From the NCBI RefSeq assembly GCF_900142325.1, contig NZ_FRAM01000001.1, positions 744,001-808,000 on the forward strand: a stretch of DNA of 64,000 bases, in the 5' to 3' direction. How positions within the stretch are numbered: the first letter of the stretch is position 1; every line of letters begins with the position of its first letter. The translations under genes and the position numbers were made by a program. This DNA is from Epilithonimonas mollis (lineage in GTDB: Bacteria > Bacteroidota > Bacteroidia > Flavobacteriales > Weeksellaceae). The notes beneath the pieces were generated by a model. That model did not search any database. It saw only the letters and a list, made by a program, of their open reading frames with translations, and was not told where the DNA came from. Of this stretch, positions 16,148 to 26,205 are shown in pieces.

Positions 16148-18471
16148 ATATTTTCGATAAACTCATAATCCACATCTTCCGCCTCATAATTCACGGCAAC
16201 ACGCAACGCCCGAAGACCGTTGATTCCCTGCAAATCTTCAACTTCCAGTTCTTCTATGGTTGAAAGTATATGTTGGTCCTGCAGGATTTTGATGAGTTTC
16301 AGATATTCTTCACGTTCCTTGTCCTGAGAATAGATAATGCTGATTTTTCCGGCTTGCGTAATGCGTTCGTCAGAATTCTTAACCAGAGATTTGTCGATAC
16401 GTTTTTTGATCATTTCGTAGCGGGCATTGTAGCTGCCATCGACATCGAAACGCTTCTCATCCATCCTGAACCTGATGCTGATGGGCGTGCTGTAAACCAA
16501 AATCAAAGACGACACATCCAAAGTATAATCCAGGGTTTGTTTGTATTTATTATAAAGCAATTCACTTTCGCAGATCACGCGCAGTTGCCACAATCTTAAG
16601 TTCCTGAGGAAAATCGGATCATAAGTCAGATCGGGCTCGATGGATGAACCGATGTACATATTATGCTCTACGCCGTCCGTTTTGAAACGCTCATAATAGA
16701 ACGGAAATCTCTGCTGTTGCTCTTCCTGACGCTTGTCCAGGATGTCTGCCAGAGTACTGTTGACGGAAGACAGACTGTCATCGAATTTCTTTCTGAACTC
16801 ATAAATCAGGTCGGTTTTAGAATCCAGCTGTTTTTGATAATCTGTAATGATCTGATTATAATCGACATTCTGAAGCTTTTTCGACTCCAGCAAAGGATGA
16901 ACTTCCTGATGAATAAAATGCTGAACCTGGCTTTCCGTATCAGCTTTTAAATCTCTCATCAACAATTCCTGAAAATGAATCAGTTTCAGATTGACGGATT
17001 CCAGATCATTGTCATAATTCATATTCTTGAAAACATCAGAAATCAGCGTCAGATTGAGTTCCAAATCTTTTTTAATCGCAAGATTTCTCGAAACCGAAGA
17101 ATTCCTGATATCCGTTTGACCAAAAAGTGGTGTCAGATTTTCGAAAGTTATGCGTCGATAAGGCAAGTCAAATTCTTCTCTGTAAAACCCAATATGGCGT
17201 TCGGCCTCCTGCCGGAATTTCCAGTAAACACTCGGATGTATGGATGTATATTCCCGCTGAATAATTGCCTGGATTCTCGTCTCGATACCATCATAAAGCC
17301 TGTCCATCGTATCTTCCAGATAGGGCATCACGATTTCCATTTTTTGAGCATTGATGCTGTTCAGCATTTTTTTTCTGGAAATCAATTCGATGATCCCTAG
17401 AATTTTTTTGTCCTTCATGATTGGTGCAAAGATCGCACTTTTGATTCCGGCTTCGTAAAAATGCTTCGCCATCTGGCTATCCGGGAATTCTTTGTAAGTC
17501 TGCTCTATATCAGAAATGCTGAAGAATTTTTTGGATTCTACCAATGAATTGAAATTCTTCTCACAAAGCAATTCATTTTTACAATCCTGCGAATTCCCCA
17601 GGAGAATAAAACTTTCTATAACTCCATTTATAGGACTTCGGACAAATTTATTTTCATCATGATCTATGGAGGTAAAGCCCACTTCCAGATCAGGAACCTG
17701 AAAAATCGAACGGAAAATTTTGTTCAACTCCGGCTTCAGATTTTCGTCATCTTCCAGATTGATCAACTTGGTTTTGAGATTGGAAACGGCTATTTCTGTT
17801 GTTGCATCAAAGAAATTTACCACTGCAAAGCCTTTCAGTTCCCAGCTTTTTGGCGGAAATTTTTCTTTCCACAATGCATAGTCTTCAAAATTATCAAGCA
17901 ATTCAGAAATCTCTTGCTCCGTTAATCTTTTGACATCCTTCAGGGGATAGACATCCATAAAATCAGCATTGGTCAGAAATCTGTAATGCTTCATAACACC
18001 ATCTTCATTGGGGATATCAAATATAAATGGCATGGAAAAGTTTAGCGGAATATTATAAAATTCATTCAGGATAATGCAGCAGCTCATCACATAAAAACGA
18101 TGCGGATCCATATCTTTGATAATCATATCGAAATTGCTGCCCGCTTTTTTGATTATCGATTCGAAACGTTTGGTGGGATTGAAAAAAAAATTGTAAAAAG
18201 GAAAACTGATTGCTTTGATCTCATTTTCTGTCAGCATGGGCGGAAAAAGGTCGCGTAACAGTTCCTTCATCAAGGTTTCATTTTTATCAAAAAAGTCAAG
18301 ACTAGCAATGCCATTCAGAAGTTCGGGAAATTCTTTGGTTTTGTTCAAAATCCTTTGATGCGACAGGGCATATTCCGGGTTGTCAGAAGCTTCTGCTTCC
18401 ATTTTCTGGATAAGTTTTTCAAAGGAAAAATTCAGTATAAATGGGCTATCGTAAAAGGCTTGGAACTTCAT
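16144..18471 (-). CDS. GAF-domain protein
   Basis: 775 residues, soluble. A GAF domain lies around residues 270-390 (FFSISDIEQTYKEFPDS, GIKSAIFAPIMKDKKILGIIELIS). The N-terminal 250 residues and the long C-terminal half, with helices suggestive of coiled coil near 480-590, match no domain I can name. There is no kinase, cyclase or DNA-binding motif, so it may sense a small ligand and signal by protein contact. Orthologues with this layout occur in Flavobacteria as uncharacterised GAF proteins. It stands alone, convergent with the DoxX gene. Confidence 0.8.
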   Translation of the reverse strand: MKFQAFYDSPFILNFSFEKLIQKMEAEASDNPEYALSHQRILNKTKEFPELLNGIASLDFFDKNETLMKELLRDLFPPMLTENEIKAISFPFYNFFFNPTKRFESIIKKAGSNFDMIIKDMDPHRFYVMSCCIILNEFYNIPLNFSMPFIFDIPNEDGVMKHYRFLTNADFMDVYPLKDVKRLTEQEISELLDNFEDYALWKEKFPPKSWELKGFAVVNFFDATTEIAVSNLKTKLINLEDDENLKPELNKIFRSIFQVPDLEVGFTSIDHDENKFVRSPINGVIESFILLGNSQDCKNELLCEKNFNSLVESKKFFSISDIEQTYKEFPDSQMAKHFYEAGIKSAIFAPIMKDKKILGIIELISRKKMLNSINAQKMEIVMPYLEDTMDRLYDGIETRIQAIIQREYTSIHPSVYWKFRQEAERHIGFYREEFDLPYRRITFENLTPLFGQTDIRNSSVSRNLAIKKDLELNLTLISDVFKNMNYDNDLESVNLKLIHFQELLMRDLKADTESQVQHFIHQEVHPLLESKKLQNVDYNQIITDYQKQLDSKTDLIYEFRKKFDDSLSSVNSTLADILDKRQEEQQQRFPFYYERFKTDGVEHNMYIGSSIEPDLTYDPIFLRNLRLWQLRVICESELLYNKYKQTLDYTLDVSSLILVYSTPISIRFRMDEKRFDVDGSYNARYEMIKKRIDKSLVKNSDERITQAGKISIIYSQDKEREEYLKLIKILQDQHILSTIEELEVEDLQGINGLRALRVAVNYEAEDVDYEFIENI

Positions 18472-18693
18472 CGGGTAAAAATCAATGCAAATGTAATAAT
18501 TATGAATCTATTAATAAAGTCGATTTATAATTTGTAATACTTTAATTCTGCTTCATAAGATCAAGAATTATAATTGTAATCCGTTATCAATGTAAAACTT
18601 AGGTTCAAAATTAATTTTTTAAATTAAAAAAATCAATATTATTAGATATATCTATCGTTCTGTTATCAGATTTTTAAATTGTCACATTAAACG

Positions 18694-18701
18694 TATCTTT
18701 G
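18694..18701 (+). promoter_or_regulatory. -7 promoter element for rlmN
   Basis: TATCTTTG, an exact -7 consensus. A start about seven bases on gives a leader of only about 13 nt before the TTG start codon at 18721. No TTG stands at the expected -33 position. Confidence 0.55.
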
Positions 18702-18720
18702 CAAAAATTTTCTGAATACC

Positions 18721-19752
18721 TTGAAAGATATCCGCACACTTTCCCTCGACCAGCTCAAAGATTACTTCAGCTCAATTGGCGACAAGACTTTCCGGGCCAA
18801 GCAAGTCTATGACTGGCTATGGAGCAAGAATCTGCATTCTTTTGATGAGATGACGAATCTTTCCAAGGAGCTTCGGGAAAATCTGAACCGCGATTTTTTC
18901 ATTAATCCAATTTCGGTTGATTTGTTACAAAAATCGACGGACGGAACAATTAAAAATGGGGTTAAACTGCATGACGGACTGATGGTAGAATCAGTGTTGA
19001 TTCCTACTGAAAGCCGTTCTACAGCCTGTGTCTCTTCTCAGGTCGGATGTTCTTTGAACTGCGAATTCTGCGCAACAGCCAGACTGAAAAGAATGCGGAA
19101 TCTGGAAGTTGCAGAAATCGTAGACCAAGTTGCATTGATTGACCGACAAAGCAAAGAATATTTCGACAGACCGCTCACAAACATCGTGTTTATGGGGATG
19201 GGCGAACCGATGATGAATTACAAAAACGTTGTCGAAGCCATTCATAAAATCACAAAACCGGAAGGCCTGGGAATGTCACCAAGAAGAATTACGGTTTCAA
19301 CATCCGGAATTCCGAAAATGATAAAAATGCTAGCAGAAGAAGAAATCAAGGTAAAATTGGCACTTTCGCTACACTCGGCAATCGAGCATAAACGAAACGA
19401 AATAATGCCTTTTTCTGAGAAATTTCCTTTGACAGACATTATGGATTCACTACAGTATTGGTATCAGAAAACCGGGTCTCCGGTCACGTTTGAATATTGT
19501 GTCTGGAAAGGCATCAACGATGGGGATGAAGATATCAAAGCTTTATTAAAATACTGCCGACAGGTTCCGAGCAAAGTGAATTTGATCCAGTACAATCCGA
19601 TTGGTGAAGGGAAATTCGACCACAGAAGTATTGAAGCTGAGCAAAAATACATCCGTGAACTCGAAAAAGCCGGAATCACAATTGTCGTAAGAAAAAGCCG
19701 TGGCAGCGACATCGATGCTGCCTGTGGTCAATTAGCAAACAAATCAACATAA
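18721..19752 (+). CDS. rlmN: dual-specificity 23S rRNA A2503 / tRNA A37 C2-methyltransferase
   Basis: 343 residues, normal length, from a TTG start. This radical-SAM enzyme methylates C2 of A2503 in 23S rRNA, and of A37 in some tRNAs, in the cytoplasm. The iron-sulphur cluster motif is CSLNCEFC (Cys 110, 114, 117). The two catalytic cysteines appear as STACVSSQ (Cys 103) and DAACGQL (Cys 335), and VFMGMGEP is the family GGE-like motif. The TTG is chosen because the family N-terminus (DIRTLSLDQLKDYF) starts right after it. The downstream membrane gene follows after seven bases. Confidence 0.97.
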   Translation: MKDIRTLSLDQLKDYFSSIGDKTFRAKQVYDWLWSKNLHSFDEMTNLSKELRENLNRDFFINPISVDLLQKSTDGTIKNGVKLHDGLMVESVLIPTESRSTACVSSQVGCSLNCEFCATARLKRMRNLEVAEIVDQVALIDRQSKEYFDRPLTNIVFMGMGEPMMNYKNVVEAIHKITKPEGLGMSPRRITVSTSGIPKMIKMLAEEEIKVKLALSLHSAIEHKRNEIMPFSEKFPLTDIMDSLQYWYQKTGSPVTFEYCVWKGINDGDEDIKALLKYCRQVPSKVNLIQYNPIGEGKFDHRSIEAEQKYIRELEKAGITIVVRKSRGSDIDAACGQLANKST

Positions 19753-19759
19753 GTAAAAA

Positions 19760-20479
19760 ATGTTCAGTCATAAAGGAAAGACCAGAACAGATAAGCATAA
19801 CCTGGGAATTGCCTCCTTATTATCGTTTGTAGCAGGTTTGGTCAATGTGGTTGGTTTTATGTCGGTTGCGAAGCTTACTACTAATGTTACCGGGCATTTT
19901 GCCTATTTTATAGATGAGGCTTTTTTGCTCAGATTTTCACAGGCTTTTCACACTGCTTTATATATTTTCTTTTTCTTTTTAGGCGCATTTTTTTCCAATT
20001 TTGTGGTGGAGATCTATTTAAGAATCAGGGAAAATCTTGTTTATATTATTCCCACTGTTACAGAAGCTGTAATACTTTCTCTAATAGCCATTTTTGGAAA
20101 TACTTTGATGGAACTTCATCCCAATATTATCGCATTGTGTCTTCTCTTTGCAATGGGAATGCAGAATTCTCTGGTAACAAGTATTTCTCATTCTGTTGTC
20201 AGGACAACTCATCTTACAGGGCTTTTTACAGATATGGGAATTGAGATTTCGCAGCTCTTTTTTTATAAAGACAAAGATCACAAAAGCAGACTGATTCAAT
20301 CTATCAAGCTTCGGCTAACCATTATACTGATGTTTTTCCTAGGCGGAATTGTAGGTGGATTTTTATATAAATATTTAGGAATCCGGACCCTGCTTTTAGG
20401 AAGTTTCATTCTTATTATCGGGCTCGCTTATGATTTTATAAAAATCAGAATTCTTCTTTCTAAAAGAAAGCATTTCTGA
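19760..20479 (+). CDS. YoaK/DUF1275-family membrane protein
   Basis: 239 residues with six or so membrane segments. The opening (LASLLSFVAGLVNVVGFMSV-like, with TTNVTGHFAYF) and the central MGMQNSLVTSISHSVVRTTHLTG are hallmarks of DUF1275/YoaK proteins, whose transport substrate is unknown. It begins seven bases after rlmN and is probably transcribed with it. Confidence 0.88.
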   Translation: MFSHKGKTRTDKHNLGIASLLSFVAGLVNVVGFMSVAKLTTNVTGHFAYFIDEAFLLRFSQAFHTALYIFFFFLGAFFSNFVVEIYLRIRENLVYIIPTVTEAVILSLIAIFGNTLMELHPNIIALCLLFAMGMQNSLVTSISHSVVRTTHLTGLFTDMGIEISQLFFYKDKDHKSRLIQSIKLRLTIILMFFLGGIVGGFLYKYLGIRTLLLGSFILIIGLAYDFIKIRILLSKRKHF

Positions 20480-20522
20480 GAGTTTATAATTTAGTTAATA
20501 TCTTTACATAAAAAATATAAAA

Positions 20523-21446
20523 ATGGAATTCATTTTTGGTGAAAATGCACTGGAAAGTGTTTACGTCTGGGCGATTCCGCTTCATGCCACAGTGATCCTT
20601 GCAGAGATGATATACAGCCACATCATGGAGGCCAAATTATACAGCAGGAAAGACCTGGCGACGAACATTTATCTTGCATTAATGAACTTCGGATTAGATC
20701 TGGTAATGAAGGTTTTTGCAATGGCCGTTATGTTTTTCTTTTACCAATTCCGAATTTTTGATTTCAATATTTCCACCTGGTATTATTGGGTTTTATGTTT
20801 TCTGGCAACGGATTTAGCTTATTATTTTCATCACTTGGCAGACCATCGTTCCAGAATTTTTTGGGCGGTTCATATCACGCATCATAATTCGGAATATTTT
20901 AATTTGACAACAGGATTCAGAAGTCCGGTTTTCCAACCGCTTTACCGTTATCTTTTCTTCTCGCCATTGGCTTTTTTAGGGTTCAATCCCTGGACAATAA
21001 TGGTTTGTTACGCTGTTGGTCAGGTTTACGGAACCTGGGTTCATACACAGACTATTAAAAAAATGGGCTTTCTGGAATATATTTTCGTGACACCTTCTCA
21101 TCACCGGGTTCATCACGGTTGCAATATCAAATATCTGGACAGGAATATGGGAATGGTTTTTATTTTTTGGGATAAGTTATTCGGGACTTTTGAACCGGAA
21201 GACCCGAATGTTCCTGTAAAATTCGGGATTTATCCGAAGATGCCGGATGATGGACCAATGACAACCCTACTCTATGAATGGCGAAAAATATTTAAAGACC
21301 TGAAACAGCCTAATCTGACTATCAGTGATCGATTCAATTATCTTTTTAATTCTCCCGGCTGGCGACACGATGGTACAGGAAAAACCGTTAAACAATATCA
21401 GAAGGAATATTGGGCGAAGAAAAAGAAATCCGAAAATCAGTCTTAA
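20523..21446 (+). CDS. sterol desaturase/fatty acid hydroxylase family protein
   Basis: 307 residues with about four membrane segments. The di-iron histidine clusters are visible: HHLADHRSRIFWAVHITHHN and PSHHRVHHGCN, with HTQTIKK between them. The family carries out O2-dependent hydroxylation or desaturation of lipids at the membrane. The substrate here is unknown; flavobacterial lipids such as sulfonolipids or hydroxy fatty acids are possible. A TATCTTTA-like -7 box lies about 20 bp before the ATG. It starts 43 bp after the DUF1275 gene. Confidence 0.88.
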   Translation: MEFIFGENALESVYVWAIPLHATVILAEMIYSHIMEAKLYSRKDLATNIYLALMNFGLDLVMKVFAMAVMFFFYQFRIFDFNISTWYYWVLCFLATDLAYYFHHLADHRSRIFWAVHITHHNSEYFNLTTGFRSPVFQPLYRYLFFSPLAFLGFNPWTIMVCYAVGQVYGTWVHTQTIKKMGFLEYIFVTPSHHRVHHGCNIKYLDRNMGMVFIFWDKLFGTFEPEDPNVPVKFGIYPKMPDDGPMTTLLYEWRKIFKDLKQPNLTISDRFNYLFNSPGWRHDGTGKTVKQYQKEYWAKKKKSENQS

Positions 21447-21489
21447 TTTTTTAATTAATATTTCAAGTCATTCGATTTAAATTTATCAA

Positions 21490-22368
21490 ATGAAAAAATT
21501 ATTTGTCATTCAGTTTTTATTGATCTCATTTTTGGGATTCTCACAGAAAACTGAAAAACTGAATCTCAAAAAATACAGAATTGCTGTTCTAAGCGATTCT
21601 TTGGAAGAATCTTCTGGTTTAACCAATATTAACGGAAGGTTATTTTCATTCAATGACAGCGGCAATACGAGCGAAATTTTCGAAATAAAACCAGGCAGCT
21701 CGCAGATCGAAAAGACTTTTCAAACCGGTCTTAAGAACATAGACTGGGAAGCGATGACCAATGATGGAGAAAATTTCTACATAGGAGAATTCGGGAATAA
21801 TCTGGGAACGAGGAAAGATCTGAAGGTTTATCGGATTCCCTTCAGAAATGATTCTTTGATGACAGATTCTATTAAGACCATTCAGTTTTTTTATCCTGAA
21901 CAAATAGATTTTACTCCGAAAAACATCAGTAATAATTTCGATACAGAAGCGATGATTTTTCTTGATGGAAATATTCATCTTTTCACAAAGGAATGGATTA
22001 CGAATACAGTTTCTCATTATGTCATCGATAAAGATCTGACAGAAAACCAGCCTGCTCAGAAGCTGGAATCTTTTGAAACTGGATTTGTGGTTACAGATGC
22101 TTCTTTTTTGGACGATAAATTATACATTGTTGGTTATACCAAAAAAGCTTCGGTTTATATGATGATTTTTGAGAAAGATGGTTCTGGAGATCTGTTTTTC
22201 AATAAGCCATTGAAAAAGTTTTCTTTGGGAAGGGCTTTCAACATTGGTCAGATCGAAGGAATCACGGCAACGGAAAAAGGCATTTATATTTCAGGAGAAC
22301 GCTTTAGTATCAAAGTTAAAAAAGTACCTCAAAGTCTTTATTTTATTCCTTATAAAGATTTAGAATAA
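21490..22368 (+). CDS. secreted hypothetical protein, probable beta-propeller
   Basis: 292 residues with signal peptide (MKKLFVIQFLLISFLGFSQ). The mature protein shows repeated four-strand patterns with W/Y-rich turns (FSFNDSGNTSEIFEI, IDWEAMTNDGENFYIGEFG, NFDTEAMIFLDGNIHLFTK, GQIEGITATEKGIYISGE), suggesting a beta-propeller of five or six blades. The recurrent acidic E-A-M/E-G-I positions are conserved-looking and could line a site. No catalytic motif is certain. It has no T9SS tail, so it probably stays in the periplasm. Confidence 0.7.
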   Translation: MKKLFVIQFLLISFLGFSQKTEKLNLKKYRIAVLSDSLEESSGLTNINGRLFSFNDSGNTSEIFEIKPGSSQIEKTFQTGLKNIDWEAMTNDGENFYIGEFGNNLGTRKDLKVYRIPFRNDSLMTDSIKTIQFFYPEQIDFTPKNISNNFDTEAMIFLDGNIHLFTKEWITNTVSHYVIDKDLTENQPAQKLESFETGFVVTDASFLDDKLYIVGYTKKASVYMMIFEKDGSGDLFFNKPLKKFSLGRAFNIGQIEGITATEKGIYISGERFSIKVKKVPQSLYFIPYKDLE

Positions 22369-22410
22369 TTATATTTGTAGAATAGTTTTTTTTGGTCAAT
22401 AGACAGACAA

Positions 22411-22490
22411 CCCCAGAACATAGCCCCGATTGCAGTGGAAATCCTTTTTTTGCAAAAAAAGATTGCAGCGGAAAGCGGGTTGGAAAAGTG
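22411..22490 (-). repeat. intergenic repeat R1 of a four-copy family
   Basis: On the minus strand it holds CCGCTTTCCGCTGCAATC, a poly-T run, TGCAAAAAAAGGATTTCC and then ACTGCAATCGGGGCTA. The two CTGCAATC segments and the T/A runs can form a stem. It resembles copies at 26957-27064, 31921-32013 and 37560-37700. It would lie in the leader of the polyprenyl synthase if transcription begins at the TATATTTG box at 22370-22377. Confidence 0.7.
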
Positions 22491-22543
22491 AAAAAAAAAT
22501 GAATCGTCGTGCTCCAAAAAACATCAACTTTTAATCATAAATA

Positions 22544-23521
22544 GTGGCAAATACAGTAGAATTAATCAAAGCTCCGATTTCTGACGAAATGAAACTTTTT
22601 GAACAGAAGTTTTATGAATCAATGAAAAGTAATGTAGCGCTTCTGGATAAGGTCACGCGTTTTATTGTCACTACAAAAGGGAAACAGATGCGCCCGATGT
22701 TTGTGTTTCTCTGTGCCAAGCTGGTGGGAAATGTGAATGAAAAGACCTTCCGTGGCGCAAGTATGATAGAGCTGATCCATACGGCAACTTTGGTTCACGA
22801 TGATGTTGTGGATGAGAGTTTTAAACGCAGGAATTTCTTTTCTATCAATGCCCTTTGGAAGAATAAGATCGCAGTTTTGGTCGGTGATTACCTGCTTTCT
22901 AAATCGGTTCTGCTTTCTACAGATAACAAGGATTTTGATTTGCTTTCGGTGATTGCAAGAACTATCCGGGAAATGTCTGAAGGTGAACTGCTGCAATTGG
23001 AAAAAGCCAGAAAACTGGATATCACCGAAGATGTTTATTACGAAATCATCCGTCAGAAAACGGCAACGTTGATTGCAGCGTGCTGTGAAGTTGGTGTTCT
23101 TTCTAACAATGTTGATGAAGCAACGGCGAAAAAAATGCAGGAATTCGGGACTTATACGGGAATGGCTTTCCAGATCAAGGATGACCTTTTTGATTATCAG
23201 ACGAGCAATATCATTGGAAAACCTGTTGGAATTGACATTAAGGAACAGAAGATGACTCTGCCTTTGATCTATACTTTGAAGAATGCAAGTCCTGAGAATC
23301 ACAAAAAATATTTCGCAACGATAAAGCGTTATAACAACGATTCTAAAAAAGTGCGCGAGTTGGTAGAATTTGTGAAATCTTCCGGCGGAATGGATTATGC
23401 CATCCAGACAATGAAAGATTACCAGCAAAAAGCGCTTGATATTTTGGCAGAATTTCCTGATAACGAAGCCAAAGAATCTTTGAAACTGATGCTGGATTAT
23501 GTGATTAACAGGAAATTATAA
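22544..23521 (+). CDS. polyprenyl diphosphate synthase (trans-prenyltransferase)
   Basis: 325 residues from a GTG start. The enzyme adds isopentenyl diphosphate units to an allylic primer to make the side chain of menaquinone, the likely role here. The first aspartate-rich motif is LVHDDVVDES and the second is IKDDLFDYQ, with the Lys/Arg and GGK-like regions in TKGKQMRPMFVFL. The GTG is used because the family N-terminus begins there and no ATG is nearer. A repeat element and about 160 nt of leader precede it; a clear terminator follows. Confidence 0.92.
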   Translation: MANTVELIKAPISDEMKLFEQKFYESMKSNVALLDKVTRFIVTTKGKQMRPMFVFLCAKLVGNVNEKTFRGASMIELIHTATLVHDDVVDESFKRRNFFSINALWKNKIAVLVGDYLLSKSVLLSTDNKDFDLLSVIARTIREMSEGELLQLEKARKLDITEDVYYEIIRQKTATLIAACCEVGVLSNNVDEATAKKMQEFGTYTGMAFQIKDDLFDYQTSNIIGKPVGIDIKEQKMTLPLIYTLKNASPENHKKYFATIKRYNNDSKKVRELVEFVKSSGGMDYAIQTMKDYQQKALDILAEFPDNEAKESLKLMLDYVINRKL

Positions 23522-23541
23522 AATAATTTTAATAGATATTT

Positions 23542-23577
23542 AACCCTTTCAAAGCTCAAACTCTGAAAGGGTTTTTT
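23542..23577 (+). terminator. rho-independent terminator after polyprenyl synthase
   Basis: AACCCTTTCA / TGAAAGGGTT stem with a 12-base loop, followed by a T run. Confidence 0.9.
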
Positions 23578-23601
23578 AATTTAATTCCGTAATTTTGAAT
23601 T

Positions 23602-24882
23602 ATGAACAATTCGCCACTTGCCGAAATTCTCCGTCCAAAAACCCTGGATGCCGTTTTGGGACAAGAACATCTCACCGGTAAAACCGGGACTATCAAAAGA
23701 ATGCTGGAGAATGACACCATCAATTCTCTGATTTTCTGGGGACCACCCGGAACCGGGAAAACGACTTTAGCAGAAATCATATCGGAAAGTTCGGGAAGAA
23801 AATTCTACAAATTATCCGCCGTTTCTGCAGGCGTAAAAGATGTTCGGGATATCATCGACGAAGCTAAAAAACAGAATCTCTTTTCCGGGAAAAGCCCGAT
23901 TTTGTTTATTGATGAGATTCACAGGTTTAACAAATCTCAACAAGATTCTTTGCTTCACGCCGTAGAGAAAGGCTGGATTATTCTGATTGGTGCAACGACT
24001 GAAAACCCAAGTTTTGAAGTAGTTTCCGCCTTGCTGTCCCGTTCTCAGGTTTATGTTCTGAAAGCACTGACTTTTGAAAAGCTGGAAGAACTGACGGATA
24101 TTGCTTTTTCAAAATATAATGAAATCAATAATACCAAATTTTCGCTTGAAGAAAAACAGGCTTTCATTCAATATTCCGGCGGAGATGCCAGGAAACTCAT
24201 TAATGCTATCGAACTGGTTTTGAACCAATTCAAATCCGCTAAAAAAAATAAAATCTCCAACAAAGATGTTCTCTCTGTTTTGCAGGAGAATATGGCTTTG
24301 TATGATAAAAATGGTGAGCAGCATTACGACATTATTTCTGCTTTCATCAAATCAATGCGAGGTTCTGATCCGAATGGTGCTGTTTATTGGCTTGCCAGGA
24401 TGCTAGTCGGTGGTGAAGACATCAAATTCATTGCCCGGAGAATGATGATTCTCGCAGCAGAAGACATCGGACTTGCAAATCCTAACGCCCTTGTTATGGC
24501 AAATAACTGTTTCCAGGCCATCAATGTTATCGGAAATCCAGAAGCCAGAATTATCCTCAGTGAAACCGCAGTCTATCTCGCCGTTTCACCAAAAAGCAAT
24601 TCAACTTACAATGCAATAAACGAAGCAATGGCTTTTGTAAAAAAAACCGGCGATCTGCCAGTACCTTTACATCTCAGAAATGCACCAACCAAGCTGATGA
24701 AAAACCTGGATTATGGCAAAGATTATCAATATGCGCATTCTTATGAAGGCAACTTTGTGGATCTGGAATTCCTACCAGATAAGATCAAAGGAACGGCATT
24801 TTATCAGCCCGCCAATAATTCTACTGAGAAAAAAATCCGTGAGCAGCTAAAAGATAAATGGGGAGACAAATATGATTCTTAA
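23602..24882 (+). CDS. rarA: replication-associated recombination protein A (AAA+ ATPase)
   Basis: 426 residues, standard for RarA/MgsA, a tetrameric clamp-loader-like ATPase acting at stalled forks. Walker A is WGPPGTGKTT, Walker B is LFIDEIHRFNKSQQD, sensor 1 is IGATTENPSFE and arginine-finger region is SALLSRSQVY. The C-terminal tetramerisation domain carries GSDPNGAVYWLARM and the typical RRMMILAAEDIGLANP. Confidence 0.95.
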   Translation: MNNSPLAEILRPKTLDAVLGQEHLTGKTGTIKRMLENDTINSLIFWGPPGTGKTTLAEIISESSGRKFYKLSAVSAGVKDVRDIIDEAKKQNLFSGKSPILFIDEIHRFNKSQQDSLLHAVEKGWIILIGATTENPSFEVVSALLSRSQVYVLKALTFEKLEELTDIAFSKYNEINNTKFSLEEKQAFIQYSGGDARKLINAIELVLNQFKSAKKNKISNKDVLSVLQENMALYDKNGEQHYDIISAFIKSMRGSDPNGAVYWLARMLVGGEDIKFIARRMMILAAEDIGLANPNALVMANNCFQAINVIGNPEARIILSETAVYLAVSPKSNSTYNAINEAMAFVKKTGDLPVPLHLRNAPTKLMKNLDYGKDYQYAHSYEGNFVDLEFLPDKIKGTAFYQPANNSTEKKIREQLKDKWGDKYDS

Positions 24883-24923
24883 TTAAAAATTATTATGTTA
24901 ATTTGCAGAACATAAAACAAACT

Positions 24924-26108
24924 ATGAATCAAGCAATTAACAGAATCAAAACCATTGATATTATCCGTAGCATCGCATTGTTGGGAATATTGATTTTTAA
25001 TATCCAGACCTATGCCCTTTTTACATTTCTTACCCCTGAGCAAGTTTATAAATTAGGATTGGACAGTCCTGAAATTTATGCTCCTTTACAATTCCTTTTG
25101 CACATATTCGTCAATGGTCAGTTTTACACGATATATAGTTTCCTATTTGGATTGGGATTCTATTTGTTATATCAAAAAAATATTCGGCAAGGTCTAGATG
25201 CCGGGAAAATATTCAAACGTCGTCTCTGGATTCTATTGCTAATCGGGCTTGTTCACGGTTTGGTATTTTGGTTTGGCGACATTTTGCACAAATATGGCAT
25301 ATTTGGATTCACATTACTTTATTTCAACAAAAAATCTGTCCGAAGTATTGTCAAATGGATTATAGGATTGATGACTTTCTCTTTCCTATTACAAATTTTA
25401 ATTTCCTTTATAAATCCAGCAGCTCCCAAGACTTTGGAGATAAACCCTATCATTATGGAAGTTGTCCAGACTTGGCAACACGGTTCCATTGGGGCGGTTT
25501 TCAGTCTACAAAAACTAGGTGTTGCAATGCTTTGGGTAATGAATGTTGAAAATGGATTGTCATCAAACATCCATTATTTGTGTATGTTTCTGTTGGGATT
25601 GATTGCTGGAAAAATGGATGTTTTCAATAGAATTCCTGAATTTAAAAACAAACTACTGAAATCAGCCCTTATCATTTTCCCAATCCTGATTTTAATTAAA
25701 GCCATTACCAATTTTGATATTCTTGGCATAAAAGTTATGACCGAAATACCTTTCCAATTTCGTGAATTGATTTTTAAATTGATGATTTTTATAACCACAC
25801 CTTTTATTACAATTTGTTATCTTATTTTTTTCTCAGTACTTTTTAGCAATACAAAATCAGCTGTTTTCGATTGGATTGGCAATACTGGAAAATTAGGATT
25901 AACCAATTATTTGATGCAAACTCTTTTGTGTATGATTCTTTTTTACGGATATGCTTTTGGATTATCTGGCAAAACAACACTTTTAGAAACAACATTTTAT
26001 GCAATTTTAATATACATTTTCCAAGTAATATACAGCAATATCTGGTTAAAATATTTTAAAACAGGGCCGGTAGAAAATCTTTGGCGGTTACTCTCAAAAA
26101 GCAAGTAG
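24924..26108 (+). CDS. DUF418-domain membrane protein
   Basis: 394 residues from the ATG at 24924; a TTG at 24903 overlaps what looks like a TTAATTTG -7 box, so I prefer the later start. About eight to ten membrane segments. The N-terminus (RIKTIDIIRSIALLGILIFN) and the C-terminal DUF418 block (GKLGLTNYLMQTLLC, ending in KTGPVENLWRLLS) are diagnostic. The family resembles acyltransferase-3 membrane proteins; its role is unknown. Confidence 0.9.
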   Translation: MNQAINRIKTIDIIRSIALLGILIFNIQTYALFTFLTPEQVYKLGLDSPEIYAPLQFLLHIFVNGQFYTIYSFLFGLGFYLLYQKNIRQGLDAGKIFKRRLWILLLIGLVHGLVFWFGDILHKYGIFGFTLLYFNKKSVRSIVKWIIGLMTFSFLLQILISFINPAAPKTLEINPIIMEVVQTWQHGSIGAVFSLQKLGVAMLWVMNVENGLSSNIHYLCMFLLGLIAGKMDVFNRIPEFKNKLLKSALIIFPILILIKAITNFDILGIKVMTEIPFQFRELIFKLMIFITTPFITICYLIFFSVLFSNTKSAVFDWIGNTGKLGLTNYLMQTLLCMILFYGYAFGLSGKTTLLETTFYAILIYIFQVIYSNIWLKYFKTGPVENLWRLLSKSK

Positions 26109-26181
26109 ATATCAATAGTTATTATTAAAGTTAAATATTCCTAAAAAATTCTTTTCTATCGGTGTTTTCGGTTTGTTTTAA

Positions 26182-26189
26182 TATATTTG
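26182..26189 (+). promoter_or_regulatory. -7 promoter element for the DedA gene
   Basis: TATATTTG, an exact match to TANNTTTG, 16 bases before the ATG at 26206. Confidence 0.5.
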
Positions 26190-26205
26190 CGATTCACAGA
26201 TAAAT

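Noticed and set aside
16270-17925. Series of plus-strand ORFs opposite the GAF gene
   Set aside because: Antisense shadows without promoters or family matches.
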